Origin: Glebionis coronaria
Lineage: Eukaryota > Streptophyta > Magnoliopsida > Asterales > Asteraceae
Assembly (NCBI GenBank): GCA_025667525.1
Contig: CM046882.1
Span: 210,784,592 to 210,848,591 of the forward strand
DNA length: 64,000 nt
Reading direction: 5' to 3'
In this document: positions 50,876 through 64,000 of the stretch, piece by piece
Layout: each line of letters starts with the position of its first letter
Numbering within the stretch: the first letter of the stretch is position 1
Made by a program: the position numbers and the translations under genes
Notes under the pieces: model-generated
Databases searched by the model: none
Told to the model about the DNA's origin: nothing
The model's input: the letters and a program-made list of their open reading frames with translations, nothing else

Positions 50876-53800
50876 TGTAACACCCCCAAATTTATACAAC
50901 TCAATACAGCGGAAGACTAGTTGGTGTTACGGGATAGCACATTACTCACATCATAGACAACGCATAAAAATCGCGTCGTTTATTAATAAAGCATTTCCAT
51001 TCATAAATATCAAAGTTACATCGGTCCCAAGTCATTATATTTCATACAAAGTTTTACAAAGTATTTGAATGGAAAATATTGTTTAAGTGCGGGCCATGAA
51101 TTCTTGTCGTCTTCCCGAGAATTACCTTCAAGTACCTGAGATAAAACATGTTAAAAGAAAAGGTCAGCGATAACGCCGAGTGAATTCATAGAGTTTAATA
51201 AATTCCATCAATATAACTTTGGTATAAAATTAGTACCAAAAATCAATTCGTACAAATCATTGTAATAGGCCGTAAAATAGCCAAAATCATTTTATACAAA
51301 TCTTTGTAATAGGCCATAAAATAGCCAAAGTCATTTTATATAAATCCTTATCGAAAATCATAGTATAGGCATTTGCCTTAAAAATTATTATACGAGCCAA
51401 TGTCGTAAAAACATCATACAATACGTCTTATGACGTTGTATGAAAATTAAAAACCGTTATATGAATATGGTTACGAAAACCAAAACACAAACATAATATT
51501 AATAGTATGACCCAGTATTGCTAGTCAGGCAATACATCGTAATTCGAAGCGTCTAATAGTATTTCGTTAGTTTTGGATTATTATAAGCCGCATGACATTG
51601 TTACCTTACTAAACCAAAACGGGTAGCTAACCCGATACCAATTTTGCCCATCTAAAGTAGCGTGTCGTCACAAAGGTCACGCTATGGAAATCTTCTCATA
51701 CATAAATTCGCTTACCAATCAATGTGGCACGACGGGGATCAACCGTCAAGGCGCGAACTGGGGTGATCGTCCCCAAATAGTACTATTAATTGCATAAGCG
51801 TCTACCAACTCCCGGTAGTTCACAATTCATGCTAATGGGACTTTTAGTGACATAACCTAACTTTAATAATCCATTTAATTTCATTTATCGGGTCCTTTAA
51901 TCATTTATCGGGTCATACAATCGGGTCATTCAATCATTCGGGTCCAAAATCAATAAACAAACAATCGGGACAAATGGTGTCCTATTTTTATAAAATCTAG
52001 CATGTTATCTCCCTCGCGGGTTTATAAAACATTTATAAAAAACATTTAAAAGAGTGCGAGGCTATGAACTCCCGTTGATATGGGAAGGCGGGTTATCGGC
52101 AATTCGGTCGTACGATACGTGCTTCAATCACGGAAACCTAGACAAATAATACTCGTCTTAGACTCATGTCCAATGACTTTATAAAAATAACAATTATGTA
52201 TACATATGATGATTATATATAATATGATGATCAAGTGGGTTTATACATCCTTCTTTACTCAATTTAGTGTTTACGTCTTGGTAATGTCTTACTAGTTCAC
52301 TAGTTTTACCAATTTATCTATTTTAAGTCCATTAAGTCTTTTATAAGTTCTTTAACTTGTTTTTACCCATTTTATACCTATATTATCAGTATATATACTT
52401 TTCATGTTGGGCCCAAATGGGTTAAGCCCAATAAGTTCTTTTTACAAGTTTTTATCTTATTAAGTCCAATTATTAGTCCAATATGTTTAGTTAGCTCGTA
52501 AATGTCCGTAATTCTTATAGTTCGGGTTTTATCGGTTTTTACTTGTATTAGTTACTTATACATCAGTATATTACTTTTATAAACTTTACATTAGACGGGT
52601 TTGGTCGTCTAAGTTTTATTTGGCGAAAAACGTTAATTTTACGGCGATAGCCGAAAAAGTCGTAAAAATCAAGTTTATAGTTTTTATTACTTATAAATAT
52701 TATTTTACCACCATTTATATAATTTACCCATTTAATTAACTTTTTATACATTTATATAAATAAGTTTTATAAGTTAGTGAGTTTATATTTTTACATTTTA
52801 TACATTATAATGTGAGTGCTTATATAATAATAATAAACATTATTTCCAAAATCTGATTTTTAACTTCATGTTCACCATTTTTACCATATCTAGAGTTCTA
52901 TAATGACTTAGAAGCTCATTTTTGGATGACATGTTCTTCATAATATGTGCTACATATAAATTAGTTGTAGCTACTGCCCATTTTGAGTTTAAGTTGCCTT
53001 AAAAGTCCCTACAAAACTGCTTATTCAGATTACACCACCTAACTTGTTTTGATCATATCTCACTCATTATTTTGATTCCATTGCATGGCCAACTCTCACA
53101 TGTGTATAACATCATCTACTTACTGTAAATGGATCAAACCATGCAATTTTATCAGTTCATCTTTTAGTTATCTACTGTTTTTATACAGCCAACTAAATAG
53201 TCAAGATTTTAGCTTCATTTCTTATAGTTATCATCATTTTTAAGCATATTTATCAACACTTGATCCCCACACAACATTTTTATCATCATATATACATCAT
53301 ATACATATAAAAAATGAAAGAAAATACATTTGTTCTTTACAAAATAACAAGAGAAAAATGGAGAGGATGATCTTCTTTACCAACCAAGTGGATTTCTTGT
53401 TTTAGGAAGACAAGAACTTGATGAACACAACAAGTATCTCCAAGACCATCAAATATCAAGAACATAGGTTGGAAAATCAGCCCTAGGACACAAGCAAATC
53501 ACCTCCAAAGTTGTTAATATGGCCACCAAATGATCAAGGCTCCAAGAGAACTCCTTAATAGAGCTAGTAAACATGTTGTTCATGGCTAGAAGAGATCAAA
53601 TGGGGTGTTTGTTGGTTTATTTGGGACGGCAAGAAGAGTGGTTTTGAGAGAGTTGTTGGTGTTGATTGCATGTAAGAATGATGGAAATGAAAACAAGTTT
53701 CTAGTTTAGCTAGTTAGTGGTAAAGTTAGTGCTTAAAGTGTAAGCTAAGCTTACACTTGTTATGTGTTAGCTTAACTTGATGCCACCTTAGTGTGTGGTG

Positions 53801-54361
53801 TCAAGTGTGCCGTCCATAATAAGCTAGTGGGGTGGGACAAAGTGTTTTGTCCCATCTCACTAGTTTACGGGTATTTCTCGATTCTAGTTTTCTCGATTTG
53901 CGTGCCCTCGGGTCGTGTTACGAAAAACGTTTATATAAATTATGAATCAACGTCATAAAACGAATCCAATAAAAATTGTTTCATAAAAAACGGAGTTCGA
54001 AAACGTAAATACGTAATCCTAAGGTTTCCGGTTTAGTCGTAAAGGACGTTAAAATAAAATCGTAAGTCCTAATCTCTTCTCGTAAATTTGTGAGTTTGTG
54101 AACTAACACAAATTTAAAACTCCAAAATAATATTTACGGATAAATTTATTTTCTGAAATGTCGGACTGTCACCAAAGACGGTGTATGTAAACGTAAGCAC
54201 GTAACGTTGAATCCTCCGGTTTAGACGTAGTCGATGCTACTCCAAGACGTAAATCCAAATTTCTTCCCAAAAATAAGTGAGTTCATATTGTATCATTAAA
54301 ATAATATTTTCAAATAATATTGGAGAATAAAATATTGACCATAAATTGACGGATTGTCACA
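50876..54361 (-). repeat. E3 5' LTR (3486 bp)
   Basis: Same length as 25845-29330, with about 35 base differences by eye and no visible indels. It ends gtcaca at 54361 and is followed by attac, the right target duplication, and the resumed LTR of E2. The hairpin module is at 52009-52073. Confidence 0.96.
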
Positions 54362-57300
54362 ATTACTAAAAATCATTTTGTACAAATCATTTTAATAGGC
54401 CATAAAATAGCCAAAGTCATTTTATACAAATCTTCATCAAAATCATAATATAGGCATTTGCCTTAGAAATCATTATACGAGCCAATGTCGTAAAAACATC
54501 ATACAATACGTCTTATGACGTTGTATGAAAATAAAAACCGTTATATGAATATGGTTATGAAAACCAAAACACGAACATAATATCAATAGTATGACCCTGT
54601 ATTGCTAGTCAGGCAATACATCGTAATTCAGAGCGTCTAGTAATATTTCGTTAGTTTGGATTATTATAAGCCGCATGAATTGTTACCTTACTAAACCAAC
54701 AACGGGTAGCTAACCCGATACCAATTTTGCCCATCTAAGGTAGCGTGTCGTCACAAAGGTCACGCTATGGAAATCTTCTCATACATAAATTCTCTTACCA
54801 ATCAATGTGGCACGACGGGGATCAACCGTCAAGGCGCGAACTGGGGTGATCGTCCCCAAATAGTACTATTATATGCATAAGCGTCTACCAACTCCCGGTA
54901 GTTCACAATTCATGCTAATGGGACTTTTAGTGACATAACCTAACTTTAATAATCCATTTGATTTCATCTATCGGGTCCTTTAATCATTTATCAGGTCATA
55001 CATTCGGGTCATACAATCATTCGGGTCCAAATCAATAAACAAACAATCGGGACAAATGGTGTCCTATTTTATAAAAACTAACATGTTATCTCCCTCGCGG
55101 ATTTATAAAACATTTCATAAAAACATTTAAAAGAGTGTGAGGCTATGAACTCACGTTGATGTGGGAAGGCGGGTTATCGGCAATTCAGACGTACGGTACG
55201 TGCTTCAATCATGGAAACCTAGACAAATAATACTCGTCTTAGACTCATGTCCATTGACTTTATAAAAATAACAATTATGTATACATATGATGATTTTATA
55301 TATATGATGATCAAGTGGGTTTACATATTCTCATTGACTTATTTTAGTGTTTACGTATTGGCATCTTTTTACTAGTTTACTAGTTTTACCTATTTACGCG
55401 TTTTAAGTCCAATAAACTTATTATAAGTTCTTTAACTTGTATCAATCCATGTTATACTTATATTAGCAGTATATACACTTTACAAGTTGGGCCTAAATGG
55501 GTCAAGCCCAATAAGTTCTTTTTATAAGGGTTTAACTTATTTAGTCCAATTATTAGTCCAATATGTTTACTTAGCTCGTTAATGTCCGTATGTCCTATAG
55601 TTCGGGTTTTTATCGGTTTTTACTTGTTATACATGTTTATATATCAGTATATAAGTTTTATAAAGTTTACATTAGACGGGTCCAACCATCTAAGTTTTAT
55701 TTAACAAAAACGTTAATTTTACGGTAATAGCCGAAAAAGTCGTAAAAATCATGTTTATAGTTTTATAACTTATAAAACTTAACAAGTTACCATTTTTATA
55801 AAATCTCCACTTATTTACCCTTGTACATATTTATATAAATAAAATCCATAAGTTAGTGGGTTTTAAATTTACATTTTATACAATATAATTTTGAGTGCTT
55901 ATATAATAGTATTATACTTTAATTTCCAAAATCTGATTTTTATTTTCATCTTCACCAAAACTGCCATATCTAGAGTTCTATATGGAGATAGAAGCTCAAA
56001 TTTTTATCACATAAACTACATGATATTTGATCCATTTAAGTCTACTATAGCTACTGTTGAATCATCTTATAAGTATTTTCTAAAAATCGTCCAAAACAGT
56101 GAACTCAGATTTGTACCTTAAACTTGTTTTGATCATATCTCACTCATTATATTGATTCCATTGCATGGCCAACTCTCACATGTGTACAAGACCCATAGCT
56201 TACTGTAAATCCATTAATCTATGCCATTTTTATCAGTTAACCATTTTATTCTTTACTGTTTTATACAGCCAACAAATTTAGACAATATTTTAGCCTTGTT
56301 TCTTATAGTTTTTCACCTTTTTAAGCATGTTTATCAACACCAAATCCCCACACAATACTTTTATCATCATATAATAATCATATACATATACAATAGGAAA
56401 TAAAATACATGATTACATAATAAAAATAACAAGAGGATGAGGAGGACAATCTTTATACCACCATGATGATGTAGGTTTGTGATCAAAACATGGATTTTGA
56501 TGGAGAAACTTGTGCATAGCCAAGACCATCTTCAAGACCACCAATATTCATGAATACCTTGTGGAAAATCATCCCTACTACTCCATAAAACTCCTCCTTG
56601 GATGTTATAACTTGCACCAATCAATAGGGTTTCAAAAGGGCTTCAACATATGCAAGTATAACATAGGATTTCATGGTTGTTTTTGATTAAAAGTGGTGTT
56701 TATGGGATGATATGGGACGGCACACTAGAGAGGAGAAGAGAGTGTTTTTGTGAGTTTTGCATGAGTGGTAAATGAATAAGTGGTTTGGCTAATAGTTTAG
56801 CTAGTGTTGGTGGTATGTGTATGCTTAATGGTGAAGCTAAGTTACATGTGTGACTTAGTTTCATGTCACTTTGACACCTAAGGGTGTTGTGGCCGGTTAT
56901 AGTGGGGGTGGGACAGGTGTCCCACTTGTCTCATCCCCATTTATTTACGGGTACTCCTCGATTCTAGTTTCCTCGATTTACGTGCCCTCGGGTCGTTTTA
57001 CGAAAAACGTTTTTATAAATTATGAATCAACGGCACAAAACGAATCAAATAAAAATTGTCTCATCAAAAACGGAGTTCGAAAACGTAAATACGTAATCCT
57101 AAGGTTTCCGGTTTAGTCGTAAAGGACGTTAAAATAAAATCGTAAGTCCTAGTCTCTTCTCGTAAATTTGTGAGTTTATGAACCAACACAAATTTAAAAC
57201 TCAAAAATAATATTCAGGGACAAATTTATTTTCTGAAATGTCGGACTGTCACCAAAGACGGTGTATGTAAACGTAAGCACGTAACGTAGAATCCTCCGGT

Positions 57301-57440
57301 TTAAACGTAGTCGATGCTACTTCAAGACGTAAATCCAAATTAATTCCCAAAAATAAGTGAGTTCATATTGTAACATTAAAATAATGTTTTAAATAAATAT
57401 TAAGAATAAAATATCGACCATAAATTGACGGATTGTCACA
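54362..57440 (-). repeat. E2 5' LTR, segment after E3 insertion
   Basis: Resumes the E2 LTR exactly where it stopped at 25844 (attactaaaaatcatttt) and ends gattgtcaca at 57440. With 25484-25844 it matches the left LTR. The hairpin module is at 55089-55154, with cgcgga in place of cgcggg beside the arm and gtgagg in place of gcgagg. Confidence 0.95.
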
Positions 57441-58444
57441 CATTTCATTAATCACAAATAGGTCAAAAATTGTACCATAACACATTTCGTGTCGCCATGT
57501 CATACAATTCCAAGGACTCAGCCTACCAACTGATGTCTCAGTTAAGTTAGGTATTTTAAAAGATAGTACAATGAATACTAACCTACATAAGTCATTAGGT
57601 GTTACTCCTGTCCCGGAAGATCCATCGGTCCCAATTCAGAAGAAGATTTCTTCAATTTATTTCTTGGACACTGGGCATCCTCGTCATTGGACAATGGCCT
57701 AGGAACAACCCTTAACGCGAACCAACAATCATTTTTAAAACCTTATAATTCAATCACAGGACTTAACGACTTCCTCTTAACAATCTCGTATTCCATACGA
57801 ATTAAATTTGACTTTATTCAAGTTTCAACCAACTTATACTCAATGCGACATCCTACCTCATTCTCCATTACTTTCAACCTTATTCTTAGACCTTAAAAGG
57901 GAAATAAAAGCTCGATATAAACAACACTTAATTTCCAATTCTATAGCTCATACAACAATAGTTATCAAATGAGTCACTAGTATGAAATGACTCACACATT
58001 CAATTAGACTTCTCAGAAAGGTACAAGTGGCATGAGGCTTTTGGGTAAAGGTTCCAATAACAGCCTCAAGTGCAACATTTACCTTTTCGATTTCAAATTT
58101 AAGAATTGGGTGACACCGAATCAGATGACACCTTTCTAGGTGGTAAGGTTTTGTCAAACTCCACTCTATAAGGAAAGATCGTCATGACATCGATATCAGA
58201 TTTAATCTCGCCAATTCTTCTTCAAGATCATAATCAACTAATATCAACATTTCTACGAATATCAACCATTTTGTTGGGATTATGAACATCCACAACTTGG
58301 TTTAGATCTAGAATAGCTAGATTTCCTACAGGATTAGCTTTGATTGATTTTCTAGGGGAGTTAGGGTTTCTTGTGACAATCTATGTCGTATAAATATCTC
58401 GTATATGTATTAGAATAATCATTAAACAATCATGTAATCAAATT

Positions 58445-59489
<1,045 letters not shown>

Positions 59490-59686
59490 CCAAGTTATAT
59501 ATATTAAAATAACACTTCTCAGTTTGGCCTTGTCGGTAACTCGGGAATTCTTCGGCACCATTAGAGTCAAAAGATTTTTAAACATTTTCTAAAAATATTT
59601 ATTTAAAAATATTTATAATTAAAAGTTTTTTGAAATGTTTTATTCAAAACCTCGGTTTTAAAAATCATTCGTTCTCTATAACGAGA

Positions 59687-59698
59687 GCTCTGGTACCA
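59687..59698 (-). promoter_or_regulatory. E1 primer binding site
   Basis: Minus-strand TGGTACCAGAGC, three bases from the LTR start at 59702. It is the same string as in E2 and identifies 59702 onward as the 5' LTR of E1. Confidence 0.85.
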
Positions 59699-59701
59699 AA
59701 C

Positions 59702-60395
59702 TGTAACACCCCCAAATATTCACATTTTGAATCAGCGGAAGAGTCGTTGGTATTACGGGAAAGCACATTACTAAAATCATAGACAACACTTAAAAATCGC
59801 GTCGTTTAATAATAAAGCATTTTCCATTCATGAATATCAAATTACATAGGTCCTCAAGTCATAGTACGTCATACACATTTAAAAAGCATTTGAATAGAAA
59901 TTTTTATTTGAAGGCGGGCCATAAATTCTTGTCGTCTTCCCGAGAAATACCTTCGAGTACCTGAGATAAAACTTGTTAAAAGTCAGCGAAACGCCGAGTG
60001 AATCCATAGAGTTTAATAAAAACCATTAATATATATATATCACCGTATATAATCATTACCGAAAATCATTTTGTACGATTCTTTGTCGTAGGCCATAAAA
60101 TAGGCTAAAGACATTTTATATGAATCTTTGTCGTAAATCATAATATAGGCTTTTGCCTTCAAAACCATTGTACGAACCATTTTTGTAAAAACATTATACA
60201 ATACGTTTTATAACGTTGTATAGAGTTTAATAAAAACCGTTATATGAAAATGGTTATGTAAAACCAAAACACGTACATAATATCAGTAATAAGACCCCGT
60301 ATTGCTAGTGAGGCAATATATTATAATTCAATTCGTATATCCTATTATAAGCCTCATGACATTGATACTTTTCTATAACATATATCGGTTAGCTA
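59702..60395 (-). repeat. E1 5' LTR, truncated by E5
   Basis: It starts tgtaacacccccaaatattcac and matches 8693 onward, ending at tatatcggttagcta where the E5 LTR begins. In the 3' LTR the sequence continues (gggtagctaactcg near 9775). The rest presumably lies beyond E5, outside the window. The TA tract here is only 12 bp (60029-60040). Confidence 0.85.
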
Positions 60396-61308
60396 TCTAA
60401 CGCCCCCGAATTACATTGCGTATTGGAAATACACAATTGGGTGCTAGTCTCAAACTTCATTTTACAATACTCTTTATACGACCTTGAAATAGTACATTTA
60501 GGAATATAATAAGGAAATAGTTTAAATCAATGTCTAAAACCTTCAATCCCAAGTAAAATCAATTTAAAAATATCAGAGTAGCGTTTAGGTTCCCCAAACA
60601 TCTTAACCAATCGACAAACCTTTTACCAAATACTTGACCATATACTATAAATTTATGAGAAACGGGAAAGAAATATGTTTTAGACAAAATTACTACAAAA
60701 GCAATTCCGCAATCCTTCTCCAGCAAGCTCCGCAATTCATCAACTTCAATTACCTGAAATACATGCTTAAAATCATCAACACAACGGTTGAGCAAGTCTA
60801 TTGGTTTAACAAAACATATTTGAACACATCATAAAAATCATTCATAATTGTTTAATATCATTGTGGCCATACAATCTTATAATCAGGCATTTCATCTTAT
60901 AGCAATAGCTAATGAATTGTATTAAGCTCATGACACCGACCCCTTAACTTAGTCACCCATGCCAAATGCCAGCATGACTATATGAATCCAGTGCCCCTGC
61001 TATGGTATCAGTTGCAAGAATACCACATTCTCATTCTCGTAAAATTATCTTTCCCAGAGGTTACTCAGCGTAAAGCCCTGGTCTCAGATAGGGTCGTTAG
61101 CCCAATAGTACTATTATTAGAAAAAGCGGCTATTCCCAACTCACAACATCAAGTCAGAAGATAGTTAACAGCTCATGAATTTAGGGACTTTTGCAACATA
61201 GGTACTTATAAAATTCAAAACAACAAAGGCAACAAAGGCAAGAAAGGCAACATTCGGGTCCAACAATTACTCATAACATGTGTTCATTTAAATTCAAATA
61301 GCATGTAT

Positions 61309-61365
61309 CCCCCTCGCGGGTTTTAAAACCTTTAAAACTAGTAGAAAGCGAGGCTATAGACTCAC
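61309..61365 (-). promoter_or_regulatory. Conserved LTR inverted-repeat / GTGAGT module, E5 copy
   Basis: cctcgcgggttttaaaac, loop, gcgaggctatagactcacctg. In element sense it reads TTCAGGTGAGTC before the hairpin, a textbook plant 5' splice-site sequence. Conservation in an otherwise diverged LTR suggests function. Confidence 0.55.
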
Positions 61366-62615
61366 CTGAAGTAATAACAGTAGTAAGAGGACTTTCAACG
61401 ATCGATGATGCCCGACGAACACGAAATTCACAATCTATCAAAATAAAAAACACGTGCCTTTAATAATACATCCAAGTAATATTTCATACTTAATAAAATG
61501 AAATAAATAACTCAAGGTCAAAATCAAATACACACCATTCTCAATTTAATAAATCCTTCTTACGTATACTTTTATACTTTTATTCTTTTAAAAACTGTCG
61601 ATATACATATACTAATTACTCAAACTGTTTTCCTTACTTAAACACGTCAATAGCTTACGATACTACTCAGAGACTTCACTTACTATATATAGAAATACCT
61701 ACCAAAAGTTGGTTAAAAGATTTTACTTTTAAAGTTCCCTGCCCGACACATCTTTGAATTACAAAAACCGGACAGTTTTACGTCAACAACTCATATAGTC
61801 TTTTTAATCCATATAAATGACTCCATTTGCAAAACCGCCACTCATATTTGAAAATAGACTCAAAATCCTAATGTTTATCACTTTACATCATTCCTTGACC
61901 CATTTTAAAATCCTTTTTATAGTCCCTAAGATTCGATCCAAATATCGACTACAACTATATATTGCGCCGATACTCGTCTCCCGGTACACGAATAATCAAA
62001 CTATCATAACTTTTCGCTCGTTTGAAGCTAGAAGCTCTACTTTATACCAAATCGAAGGTTATGACATACTCTACAAAAATATCTAACTAAATCATATCAT
62101 ACTAAAACTTGTATTTTCCAAAAATTAGCTTTTAGCTGCTGGTCAAAATTACCTTCATGAAAACCACTCAAAATCATATTTTTCACCCATTTTAACATCA
62201 TTTTTACAACTATAATCATCCAAATATTACTACTTCCAATCCTAACATACTATATAATCCTAGATGATCAAATCAAATAAAACCCAACTTAAAATTTCAA
62301 CATGTAACCAATTAAAATAATATATAACACCATAAACACCTACTTACAACAATCATACAAGATCAAAACACAAGATTTTTCATCAAAAATTGGTTTTTTA
62401 CGAAATGTTCATGCATGTGAGAAATTTTCATACCAAAGTGATGGGAATCAAGAGATTAAGATGGGACTTTAATTGATTTTTAAAGATTCAAGCTCAAATT
62501 TTGTTGATCAAAGGTTTTGTGTGGGTGAGGGGTGACGGACACAAGAGCAAGAGAGGGAGGGTAGAGAAAAAAATTTGCTAGTGGAGTTGTATATGTGTTT
62601 TTGTTTAAGATTTTT

Positions 62616-62625
62616 CCTTTTATAG
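62616..62625 (-). promoter_or_regulatory. Candidate TATA box of E5 LTR
   Basis: Minus-strand CTATAAAAGG with a GC-richer flank, about 440 bp from the sense start of the LTR. Position and sequence fit a promoter; no further support. Confidence 0.45.
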
Positions 62626-63063
62626 GTGGGAAGTTTAGGTAGTTTTTGCCAATTGTGATTCTTGTGGACCAAAATGCAATTACTTGTTTAAAAAGCAGGA
62701 AATGACTATTAGTCAATTTTGAAAATATTTACGGGTCTCGGGTTTCAGAAAAATACTTCTCAAAACATAAAACTCGCACAAAATATGATATTATATAGTC
62801 CCGGCACGACTTAACACGAAATTTAAAAATAAAAACGTCAAAATATTAAACATCGACATGTCTAAAATAAAACGAAAAATTTCGGGCATCCGTTGATATC
62901 ATCATTACTAATAATCCTCGCAACTCATCAAAACGTAAAAATATAACTTCCAACATTCGCTCAAATCAAATAACCGATCGTCATGACATTTAGTTTCGTC
63001 AAAAATTTCAAAAGTATACGTAAAAATATAATTAAATAATGACCACGGGTTTGGGTTGTCACA

Positions 63064-63079
63064 TCCTACCCTCCTAAAA
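63064..63079 (-). promoter_or_regulatory. E5 polypurine tract
   Basis: Minus-strand TTTTAGGAGGGTAGGA abuts the 3' LTR end, giving both the boundary and the orientation of E5. Confidence 0.8.
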
Positions 63080-64000
63080 GAGAGCGACGTCCCGGTGCTC
63101 ATCCCGCCTCACACTCGCACTTTCTCACTTCTAGAATCAACGTGACCCTTATTCTCAAGAGATACTCACGTCTTTCACACCAGTTCAAGTTAATTCTTAT
63201 GATATCACCATACCCACAAATATTACTACACTTCAACTTCCAAATTTCACCTTCTAACATGATAGTATTCTTTCATCATTCATACTCCTTCTGCATCACT
63301 TTCTCAGTTTCATTCCTGCTTCAATACTCTGATAACTTGACCCACGACTATGTAAGTTCTCAAATTGCACATCTTAATTACTGATATGACGATTATCATC
63401 GCATAAAGATTCCATCTTCACTAGATTTCATTAGTCCTCATAGTGAAATATTAAAGATATCATCATCCTAAGTTTCAATCACATCAACACAAGTCCAATT
63501 TCCATCGTTCAAATTATCCTTTCACTCTGTCCGTTGCTTTCCGAAAATATGCAATATTCCTTCTTGACTCAATTCTTCTCACTTTCTGTAAAGATCTCTA
63601 ATACTCAAAAGTTAATTTCAGTATCTGGGTTACATATATTACGTTCAAACCTTATTCAATGCTCATTTCTTCTTACAGCGATTTCCAATATTCAAAAATA
63701 CTGACACTATGTCCCGAGGTTACACTAGACTAAACACAATGATATTATCAATGACTCTGTACTAGTCACTTATGTACCTTCCTATGCTCACCTTCCACTT
63801 TCATTCAATCTAACAATCACTACACTGAACTACTATACCTTCCATAGTACATCATTACATCTTCCTCATATCATATATTGTTTAGATAACTCCGTTAGTG
63901 TCATATATTCAAATCTGACCATTATACACTTCCTGATATCTTAATACATCTTATTCCAACCAGAATGTATCAATACTTCAACTTGTATAATTCCTTCAAT
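63080..64000 (-). mobile_element. E5 interior, start only
   Basis: Interior sequence adjoining the 3' LTR and running off the window. The start (ctaaaagagagcgacgtcccgg, overlapping the PPT) resembles the opening of Tekay/Del-type interiors. No ORF with recognisable motifs is present, so this part is either untranslated or decayed. Confidence 0.6.

Larger units (their letters stand above)
25845..54361 (-). mobile_element. E3: Tekay/Del-like gypsy element inserted in E2's LTR
   Basis: A complete element bounded by tgtaacaccccc and gtcaca, with 5-bp duplications attac at 25840-25844 and 54362-54366. Both LTRs are 3486 bp with about 35 substitutions by eye. The interior is 29331-33636 plus 49737-50875 and is interrupted by E4. 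It is minus strand, from the PBS at 50861. Without E4 it is about 12.4 kb. No ORF survives in the interior despite the young LTR age. Confidence 0.95.
16694..57440 (-). mobile_element. E2: Tekay/Del-like gypsy element, interrupted by E3
   Basis: Boundaries are set by tgtaacaccccc at 16694 and gattgtcaca ending at 57440, flanked by perfect 5-bp duplications cattt (16689-16693 and 57441-57445). The 3' LTR is 16694-20128, the interior 20129-25483, and the 5' LTR is split into 25484-25844 and 54362-57440 by insertion of E3. Orientation follows from the PBS beside the right LTR. Without the insert, E2 is about 12.2 kb. By eye about 50 substitutions separate the two LTRs over 3.43 kb. The interior has no intact ORF. 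Confidence 0.93.
60396..63063 (-). repeat. E5 3' LTR (about 2.67 kb)
   Basis: It starts tctaacgcccccgaatta, where the expected tgtaacgcccc has mutated or the edge is slightly off, and ends gggttgtcaca followed by a clear polypurine tract. It differs from the E1-E3 LTRs but shares the termini (taac(a/g)ccccc and ttgtcaca) and the cctcgc/gcgagg module at 61309-61365. Its partner LTR is beyond the right edge. Small ORFs inside have no recognisable domain. Confidence 0.75.

Overview
This 64-kb window looks like intergenic, repeat-saturated chromatin of a large plant genome, probably a eudicot. The copia and Athila-type polyproteins resemble those abundant in Asteraceae, but that is recognition, not a search result. 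I find no cellular protein-coding gene, tRNA, rRNA or CRISPR. Nearly every base belongs to LTR retrotransposons nested inside one another, all oriented on the minus strand, so each 3' LTR lies on the left.

Layout: (1) 1-8324 is a Ty1/copia element cut by the left window edge, with a 5' LTR (8004-8324), tRNA-iMet-type PBS, a leader minisatellite, and a gag-pol broken by stops and frameshifts. (2) 8325-8692 is a short remnant of an older Athila-like reverse transcriptase. (3) E1 is a decayed Ty3/gypsy element of Tekay/Del-like type: 3' LTR 8693-12489, interior 12490-16693 and 57441-59701, 5' LTR 59702-60395 (cut short). (4) E2 (16694-57440, TSD cattt) sits in the E1 interior and belongs to the same broad family. 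(5) E3 (25845-54361, TSD attac) sits in the 5' LTR of E2 and is a close relative of it. (6) E4 (33637-49731, TSD tgatg) is a nearly intact Athila-type Ty3/gypsy element inside the E3 interior. (7) E5 (60396 to the right edge) is another minus-strand LTR element, with a diverged but related LTR, that truncates the 5' LTR of E1.

The LTR pairs give a relative clock. By eye, mismatches are about 0.9% for E4, 1.0% for E3, 1.5% for E2 and clearly more for E1, which matches the nesting order. E4 encodes Gag with a zinc knuckle, then protease, reverse transcriptase, RNase H and integrase, with one in-frame stop and one gag/pol frame change. E2 and E3 moved recently, yet their interiors carry only shattered pol remnants with the same decayed layout. 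They are best read as a non-autonomous family mobilised in trans. Other features are long (TA)n arrays, a MITE-like inverted-repeat element inside one TA array, and a conserved inverted-repeat/GTGAGT module shared by the LTRs of E1, E2, E3 and E5.
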